DNA from: an uncultured Candidatus Poseidoniales archaeon
GTDB taxonomy: Archaea > Thermoplasmatota > Poseidoniia > Poseidoniales > Thalassarchaeaceae
Reading direction: 5' to 3'
Length of the DNA stretch: 6,248 nt
NCBI GenBank assembly: GCA_950068635.1
Contig: CATMIM010000072.1
Location: forward strand, 1 to 6,248
A program made the position numbers and the translations under genes. The notes under the pieces are model-generated. The model had not been told where the DNA came from, did no database searches, and worked only from the letters and a program-made list of their open reading frames with translations. Position 1 is the stretch's first letter. Each line of letters begins with the position of its first letter. Shown here piece after piece: positions 3,501 to 6,248 of the stretch.

Positions 3501-6248
3501 CGCAGGTAGATCGGGTTGTCAGCCGAGATGTCGTTGTTGGTGATGTCAAGGCTTGGACACGTCTGGTCCTGAGTGTAGGCCCCGTACTGCAGACGCAGGC
3601 TCCCGGAGACGACGTTGTTGTCGATCGTGTGGTCCTCGCAGTTGGCGTTGAGATACAACCAGAAGGCGAGGTAGGTACTGTCCTCAAGGTTGTTGTTCGT
3701 CCACACGGCGCCGTCCGTGCCGTTGCCACCGTAAGCGGGGGCGTAGGCGTAGTAGTTCGAGTAGACCATGAGTCCAACCGTGCATCCCCACATGTCGTTG
3801 TTGTCAACGAGGTAGTTCGAGATGCCGTCATCGCCGATGTAGTTGCCAGCGCTGGAGATGCATATCTCCTCCTGGTAGACACCTGGCGGGTCCTCATGCG
3901 CCCAGTAGTGGATCAGGGTCGAATTGGTCACCCTGATCACCGGTTCCTCCACGTAGTAACTCGCTCCGCTGCCGATCGAACCGACGTTGATCAACACGCT
4001 GTTGTTGACGTAGAAGTTGCCGTAGTTGTAACCACCGTAGTAACCGATGTTGAACAACTCCGTGCCCATGGCGCCGACGGCCGTCCATTGGACATCGTCG
4101 AAGTAGGCGTCGGCACCCTGCGGGTAGCCTGCATACATGTCGGCCCAACTGTTCGCGTAGAATCCTGTCGTGAATATCGTGGATCCGTTGAACGAGGTGT
4201 CCGCGGTGCTGAGGTACGTCCATGGCGAGTCGAGCAGGATGTTCTTGTTCTGCATGTTCGCCGGGAGCGCGTTGAAGTAGCCGTACTCGGTTATCGATCC
4301 ACCCTGGCCGTTGGACTTGACCCGCGATCCTCCCGTTGCAAGCCCGACACAGTCTTGCAGCACGTTGTAGGTCGCCGAAGCAAAGCTGTAGCAGACGCGG
4401 GCGTCGAAGGTGTTGGTCAACGCCACCGTTTCCTGGTTGCCCGGGGAATCGGTCAGAGTCAGGGCATGCCTGGCCCAGCGGAAGTCAGCCACTGTGCTGC
4501 TGTATTCCACCTTGGCAGCGGTCACCGCTTTGTATCCATTGAGGTTCATCGTGGTGGTGCCGCCGCTGTCCACGGTATAGGTGTTGAACCGCGACATCAT
4601 CGTGCCGCTGGAATCAGTCACCCCTTGGTCGGCCTTGTGATTGTCGGCGTCGAGGATCACGATCGGCGTGCCGGCTATGGCGTTGCCATCGGCTGACAGG
4701 TCGATCTGCAGATTGCGCGCACGTTCGAATATCCCAGAGCCAGTCACGTCGATCTTGGCTTCATCGACGGAGCCGTCGAGAGCGATCACCCTCGCAGAAC
4801 CGGTGATGCTGACATCGTCGTTGTTGCCAGACCATGTGCAGTCGTTGCAATTGACCTGGCCGCTGCCATCGGTCCTGAGACCGACGTCGTTGTTGCTCAT
4901 CGACAGTGCGTCGAAATTCCACTCACCGGTGCTGCCCGAGACTATGCGGACACCACTGCCCGCAGCGTTCGAGACCGCGCCGCCGAATTCGAGTTTCATG
5001 TCCTTCGAGAGCACCAGACCGTCCTGCGTCTGGCTGTCGAAGATCGCGTTGGTCACTTCGACATTCCCTGAGGCCGACTGCGTCATGCGCAGGCCATAGC
5101 GGCCACCGTTGACGGTGACGCCGTCCAGATCCATGGACGCGCTGCCGCTGATGAGAACACCTTCGTTGGCGGGTGCGTTGACGGTGACCCCTGAGAAGTC
5201 TGCTGCTCCCCTGTTGCCGCTGATCTCGATGCCCGTGGTAGAGCCGTCGATCTGGCCGTTGGTGATGCTCGACGTGCCGAACTCGCGTCCCCAGCGGGCG
5301 TCCATCAGTTCCTGGATGGAGTTGCCGCCGCGGAAGACGAACTCGTAGCGGTCCTGGAAGTAGTCGGCGCCGTTGTGCAGGATGTCGAGGTAGGCGTGGG
5401 TGCCGACGATGGTGGGACTGCTGGTGTCGACGATCGGCCACGACACTCTGTAGCCGTTCGGGGGCGGAGTCTGGTAGGTGTAGGCGTAGTTGAGACAGAC
5501 GTTGTAGTTGCCCCACATGCCGTTGAAGCCCTCAGGAGGCGCGAAGATGCCGCCCTGGTACTGGCTGCCGAAGGAGAAGCTCGGCCAGTAGTAGCCCCAG
5601 TAGTTGTACGGGTAGTAGTTCTGGTTCCCGGTCAGCCCATCGACGATGTCCAGCGTGAAGCCGAAGTCCATCGGGTAGGAGTTGGCGCCGTAGTAGGCGC
5701 CCGAGGTGGTGTACGGGCCGTAGCCTGGTGTCACGAAGTACCAGTAGTAGCCGTACTGATAGGAACCGCCGGGGTTGTACTGGTAGCCGTAGTTGTTGCA
5801 GTCGTAGGTCGCCCAGCCGTCGTTGCGCGTCGGGTGGTTCGGGTTCAGCCTGTTACCGTGATTCGAGTAGTCGCCGTTAGCCACTTCCGGAGCCTCGTAG
5901 TAACCGGTCATCTGCTTGCCAGCGGCGTTCACGGTGAAGTTCGTGAGGCCACTGCCGGTGTCCAGCGCGATGCGCGCTCGGTCGTAGACACCGTAGTACT
6001 TGCTGGTCGCGTAGTTGTACAGCGGGTGGACGTTGCCGCCCGCGTAGACGGTGTTGAATCCGTACTGGATGTAGTTGTACTGGGCCGCCAGATTGCTGAT
6101 GTCCATGTCGTAGGTCGTCCAGCCGCGACTCGCTCCTGAGAGCAGGGTGCTGCGGTAGATCGTCGGCAGCGTCATCCCGCCGTCGATATCGAACCCGACC
6201 GTGTTGTCGGTCAGCGTGAAGTCGTCTATGGTCGGCGCAGCGTTCTTG
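98..6248 (-). CDS. Giant secreted multidomain beta-helix / blue-copper / CBM9-like / cadherin-like protein, 5' partial
   Basis: An uninterrupted frame of at least 2049 codons ends at TAG 98-100. The first in-window Met (6173-6175) is probably not the start: 24 further in-frame codons upstream to base 6247 contain no stop and read like a beta-helix rung (PTIDDFTLTDNTVGFDIDGG), so the signal peptide and true start lie beyond the right edge. Domains in order: Tyr-rich beta-helix-like region (1-300), beta-helix 1 (301-485), Ig-like strut (486-606), beta-helix 2 (607-1018), plastocyanin-like domain (1019-1107), beta-helix 3 plus short strut (1108-1330), CBM9/DOMON-like domain (1331-1566), cadherin-like repeats (1619-2025). 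About a dozen N-x-S/T sequons, scattered cysteines and very few lysines fit an exported protein. No transmembrane or sorting segment is visible at the C-terminus, and the last repeat is incomplete, so the 3' end also looks truncated. Family membership is read by eye from motifs; the overall function (adhesion, polymer binding or surface layer) is inference. Confidence 0.93.
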   Translation of the reverse strand, partial: KNAAPTIDDFTLTDNTVGFDIDGGMTLPTIYRSTLLSGASRGWTTYDMDISNLAAQYNYIQYGFNTVYAGGNVHPLYNYATSKYYGVYDRARIALDTGSGLTNFTVNAAGKQMTGYYEAPEVANGDYSNHGNRLNPNHPTRNDGWATYDCNNYGYQYNPGGSYQYGYYWYFVTPGYGPYTTSGAYYGANSYPMDFGFTLDIVDGLTGNQNYYPYNYWGYYWPSFSFGSQYQGGIFAPPEGFNGMWGNYNVCLNYAYTYQTPPPNGYRVSWPIVDTSSPTIVGTHAYLDILHNGADYFQDRYEFVFRGGNSIQELMDARWGREFGTSSITNGQIDGSTTGIEISGNRGAADFSGVTVNAPANEGVLISGSASMDLDGVTVNGGRYGLRMTQSASGNVEVTNAIFDSQTQDGLVLSKDMKLEFGGAVSNAAGSGVRIVSGSTGEWNFDALSMSNNDVGLRTDGSGQVNCNDCTWSGNNDDVSITGSARVIALDGSVDEAKIDVTGSGIFERARNLQIDLSADGNAIAGTPIVILDADNHKADQGVTDSSGTMMSRFNTYTVDSGGTTTMNLNGYKAVTAAKVEYSSTVADFRWARHALTLTDSPGNQETVALTNTFDARVCYSFASATYNVLQDCVGLATGGSRVKSNGQGGSITEYGYFNALPANMQNKNILLDSPWTYLSTADTSFNGSTIFTTGFYANSWADMYAGYPQGADAYFDDVQWTAVGAMGTELFNIGYYGGYNYGNFYVNNSVLINVGSIGSGASYYVEEPVIRVTNSTLIHYWAHEDPPGVYQEEICISSAGNYIGDDGISNYLVDNNDMWGCTVGLMVYSNYYAYAPAYGGNGTDGAVWTNNNLEDSTYLAFWLYLNANCEDHTIDNNVVSGSLRLQYGAYTQDQTCPSLDITNNDISADNPIYLRGQGAGVGTEYNIDGNTIRGIKSAANAGIYLRNGWGSVSGNTLLDADGGINVYGVLSGRDIAIDGNTISATGGRLNPTALGIVLENCGLRTIYMNGNDVTTTANALVSEGCNIVDTGSSFTATGGSAAGVSTVDIMADYFSPQTVTISTGDTIRWRAVQYYSGTPYIHTTTSDTGLWDSGDMNLGSTFVYTFSTAGTYDYHCNNHAQMTGTITVVNSTGSATNLRTTGVDALDGNEKFTFNGTAISGFANGVNMDGGYLTMMGNAIISADFVGVDAVNTNVVVDGATINVNSAYGVGLSSLSSTTRHTLDITDLSTSGAIGLLTTGHGDFRWNGGTSTSSTTLKTIYGAQGSIENMSWDDTTTQIDAGAYSVVTSVGNTLTSSKLAMTSTSLIHEGNLLDLTVTHMGNPATNVGVMVKSQAQGTFTDFSRSEYTSPSMRGNTITIDGSLADWEGAYTENTADDAMPGVLAFTQTASMSITWDVDNLYLNLRGATFTLLDGMIYLDTRPGGSTTSDSSWMWSPTQSQPALGTHTLPFLADYLLFAEDTGDWGIKQLTTGNQWTDITTLSQCQGVRFYVGWGIPGLTAFNADSEFSIPWTCLGSPQGMIRWLALLHADPIYTTAPGLLVGIFPLQQVNLTCHCAQSFYDYGTLNTDANNGDLPDGQLDDFLLIRRTWFNFGGTIMSTPDRSYQVMAKVKDAERVYWDWGNYYGLQMTQNQAISIDILRAKPIIQNLDDVEYDEDTGAHTISLTDKAHDYQEASSALTWTVQNDPSTPSNQSAAFTYALIGQDLVITTNSELFGNLRLLLTVEDGHGLSRTQSILVSIQNVNDKPTIWNHDRTDGVPVFFEDTVNNVINVYDEPQRRDPNTGIELTWDVIRKNLGSSNGDQFVKDDAWEQDASKQNNSETAPQRFTWSAVTDPVDCVPFTVNVYSNTLEIDLNEANENGGTCDIVLDLTDGASVNADAATVSVPFTVNPVNDAPVILEWSAPLGRTVMVANGSSMTSTTSTASAWYWMVMEDDENRDNLTIGLGPMMSDNDHTIAQLTWGVEKATTCNYEHYFSLSIDNSADTLTIDLIDDATTDADSSQWDMLQDADGDGISDNGIHQKMPTSGVYCIIKLWMNDTAFPAASMTQK
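554..1003 (-). other. Cadherin-like repeat 2 with cysteine pair (residues 1725-1874)
   Basis: The repeat starts after NVNDKPTI, has FFEDTVNNVINVYDE near its beginning, and ends TVSVPFTVNPVNDAPVI, the classic inter-repeat linker. C1814 (in PVDCVPFTV) and C1840 (in GGTCDIVLDLTD) lie 26 residues apart on neighbouring predicted strands and probably form a disulfide. At 150 residues it is longer than an ordinary cadherin-like repeat, because of a polar insertion at about 1751-1800 (EPQRRDPNTG to SKQNNSETAP). It is the intact template against which the following broken repeat can be judged. Confidence 0.72.
1004..1321 (-). other. Cadherin-like / tandem Ig-like repeat 1 (residues 1619-1724)
   Basis: The repeat begins KPIIQNLDDVEYDEDTGAHT and ends LLLTVEDGHGLSRTQSILVS then IQNVNDKPTI. 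Acidic 'DEDT' openings, the 'V.D..G' penultimate strand and the terminal 'V.NVND.P' linker are hallmarks of cadherin-like and VCBS/tandem-95-type repeats. These form calcium-stiffened stalks in bacterial and archaeal adhesins. It follows a linker (1567-1618) that I cannot assign. It lacks the cysteine pair seen in the next two repeats. Confidence 0.72.
1478..2185 (-). other. CBM9/DOMON-like domain (residues 1331-1566)
   Basis: The segment opens with TITIDGSLADWEGA, the characteristic entry of CBM9-like and DOMON-like domains ('IDG.. .DW'). It continues with a strand pattern SITWDVDNLYLNLRG, MIYLDTRPGG and ADYLLFAEDTG, as in that fold. Known relatives bind carbohydrate ends, or haem/redox groups in the DOMON branch. 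The domain is about 235 residues, near the usual size. Four cysteines (C1461, C1490, C1530, C1532, the last two as C-H-C) could form disulfides. The N-terminal half is the convincing part; the C-terminal boundary at the acidic LPDGQLDDFLLIRRTW is approximate. Ligand type cannot be told from sequence. Confidence 0.62.
2186..2854 (-). other. Parallel beta-helix domain 3 followed by short Ig-like strut (residues 1108-1330)
   Basis: After the copper domain the rung pattern resumes, with G-[VL] positions at 1142 (GVNM), 1164 (GVDA), 1186 (GVGL) and 1212 (GLLT), spaced 22, 22 and 26 residues. Turn motifs such as FNGTAISG and MMGNAIIS are typical of right-handed beta-helices. From about residue 1287 the sequence changes to a strand set (LLDLTVTHMGNPATNVGVMV) similar in layout to the longer strut after beta-helix 1. 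This suggests a duplicated 'helix plus strut' unit. Sequons occur at N1107, N1132 and N1246. No catalytic signature is seen. Confidence 0.65.
2855..3121 (-). other. Plastocyanin/amicyanin-like type 1 copper domain (residues 1019-1107)
   Basis: Residues 1024-1107 match the cupredoxin pattern strand by strand: VDIMADYFSPQTVTISTGD, TIRW, then IHTTTSD, DSGDMNLGSTFVYTF, GTYDYHC and MTGTITVV. All four type 1 copper ligands of the family are present: H1059 (codon 2999-3001), C1093 (2897-2899), H1096 and M1099. The C-x2-H-x2-M spacing is that of amicyanin and pseudoazurin-type domains rather than C-x2-H-x4-M of plant plastocyanin. Free-standing members shuttle electrons outside the membrane. Here a single copy of about 90 residues sits between two beta-helices in one chain. 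Because no ligand has been lost, copper binding is likely; the redox partner is unknown. Confidence 0.88.
3122..4357 (-). other. Parallel beta-helix domain 2 (residues 607-1018)
   Basis: This is the longest repeat region. Rungs are marked by I-[DT]-[GN]-N-x motifs at residues 851 (IDNNV), 878 (ITNND), 904 (IDGNT), 929 (VSGNT), 954 (IDGNT) and 985 (MNGND). The spacing is 27, 26, 25, 25 and 31 residues. These match PbH1 repeats of right-handed beta-helix proteins, where Asn stacks at the turns. The N-terminal half (about 607-840) is less regular and again aromatic (GYYGGYNYGNFYVNN at 711-725; YSNYYAYAPAYGG at 805-817), with N-x-S/T sequons at N663, N724, N751 and N818. The domain leads directly into the blue-copper domain. 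Substrate binding is possible, but no enzyme family is recognisable. Confidence 0.75.
4358..4720 (-). other. Ig-like / carboxypeptidase-regulatory-like strut (residues 486-606)
   Basis: The rung periodicity stops and the sequence becomes a beta-sandwich-like segment. It starts NLQIDLSADGNAIAGTPIVI, continues with TDSSGTMMSRF and ends around a second strand set (ARHALTLTDSPGNQETVALT). The order 'charged strand, AG-x-V strand, TD-x-x-G turn, GY strand' resembles carboxypeptidase-regulatory-like or Big-type Ig folds that act as stalks between functional domains. The assignment rests on pattern only. Its position between two beta-helices, and a shorter similar segment after beta-helix 3, support a spacer role. 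Confidence 0.5.
4721..5275 (-). other. Parallel beta-helix domain 1 (PbH1-type rungs, residues 301-485)
   Basis: Successive rungs repeat a G-[VIL]-x-[ILM] pattern at residues 315 (GIEIS), 339 (GVLIS), 361 (GLRM), 386 (GLVL), 408 (GVRI) and 432 (GLRT). The spacing is 24, 22, 25, 22 and 24 residues. That period of about 22-25 residues, with Asn/Gly/Ser-rich turns such as VTVNGG and SMSNND, is characteristic of right-handed parallel beta-helices of the pectate-lyase type. Such folds occur in polysaccharide lyases, adhesins and surface proteins. No catalytic Asp/Arg/Lys cluster of a known lyase is evident, so a structural or ligand-binding role is more likely than catalysis. A C-x2-C pair (C443, C446) lies in the last rungs. 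Confidence 0.75.
5276..6248 (-). other. N-terminal beta-helix-like region with Tyr-rich segment (residues -24 to 300)
   Basis: The in-window N-terminal part begins with beta-helix-like sequence (FTLTDNTVGFDIDGG, then residues 1-40). It passes into a strongly aromatic, Gly/Asn/Pro-rich stretch. Residues 121-235 (bases 5815-5471) hold 25 Tyr in 115 positions by hand count, plus five Trp and several Phe, in clusters such as YGYYWYF (141-147) and NYWGYYWPSF (191-200). Two cysteines (C126, C227) bracket this stretch and could form a disulfide. On the plus strand the region shows as repeated gtagta runs, because Tyr is encoded mainly as TAC. I do not recognise a named family. Aromatic-rich extracellular segments can serve carbohydrate binding or self-association, but no specific function can be assigned here. 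Confidence 0.55.

Noticed and set aside
3220..3897. Minus-strand open frame in another register, rich in Thr, Ser, Arg and Ala.
   Set aside because: It overlaps beta-helix 2, whose regular IDGNT-type rungs prove the main frame. The shifted product is low-complexity and shows no motif.
3494..4696. Long plus-strand open frame of about 400 codons, and similar ones at 329-1060, 2237-2977 and 5375-6139.
   Set aside because: They are antisense shadows of the giant gene. Their products are dominated by Val, Arg, His and Asp without any motif, as expected from the complement of TAC-, GAC-, AAC- and ACG-rich codons, while the minus frame shows recognisable domains throughout.

Overview
The window is almost entirely one gene. 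A minus-strand open reading frame runs without interruption from the right edge (base 6248) down to a TAG at 98-100. It encodes the C-terminal part (at least 2049 residues) of a giant extracellular or cell-surface protein. The only other coding sequence is a plus-strand fragment at 1-164. It reads as the end of a gamma-glutamyltransferase (GGT) cut off just after its catalytic threonine. No RNA gene, mobile element, CRISPR array, promoter or convincing terminator is visible, and there is no intergenic stretch of any size.

Layout of the giant protein in its reading direction (right to left; residue 1 is the Met codon at 6173-6175, with 24 more in-frame codons up to the window edge): an N-terminal beta-helix-like region with an exceptionally tyrosine-rich stretch (6248-5276); a first parallel beta-helix (5275-4721); an Ig-like or carboxypeptidase-regulatory-like strut (4720-4358); a long second beta-helix (4357-3122); a complete plastocyanin/amicyanin-type blue-copper domain (3121-2855); a third beta-helix and second strut (2854-2186); a CBM9/DOMON-like domain (2185-1478); a linker; and cadherin-like/tandem Ig-like repeats (1321-98), the last of which is incomplete.

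The left edge is the most unusual place. The GGT fragment and the giant gene converge and overlap by 67 bases (98-164), and each is missing the continuation its family predicts. By hand count GC is about 71% in bases 1-100 and 56-57% in two samples of the giant gene. I read this as a joint between two unrelated pieces of DNA at about 140-160. It could be a genuine rearrangement or an assembly chimera; the sequence alone cannot decide.

The organism is uncertain. Huge secreted proteins combining beta-helices, cadherin-like repeats, DxDxDG calcium loops and blue-copper domains, in moderately GC-rich DNA with many N-x-S/T sequons, fit a marine planktonic archaeon such as Poseidoniia (Marine Group II). 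A bacterial source cannot be excluded. The protein probably works outside the cell in adhesion, polymer binding or surface structure, with a possible redox or copper-binding element; this is inferred from domain content only.
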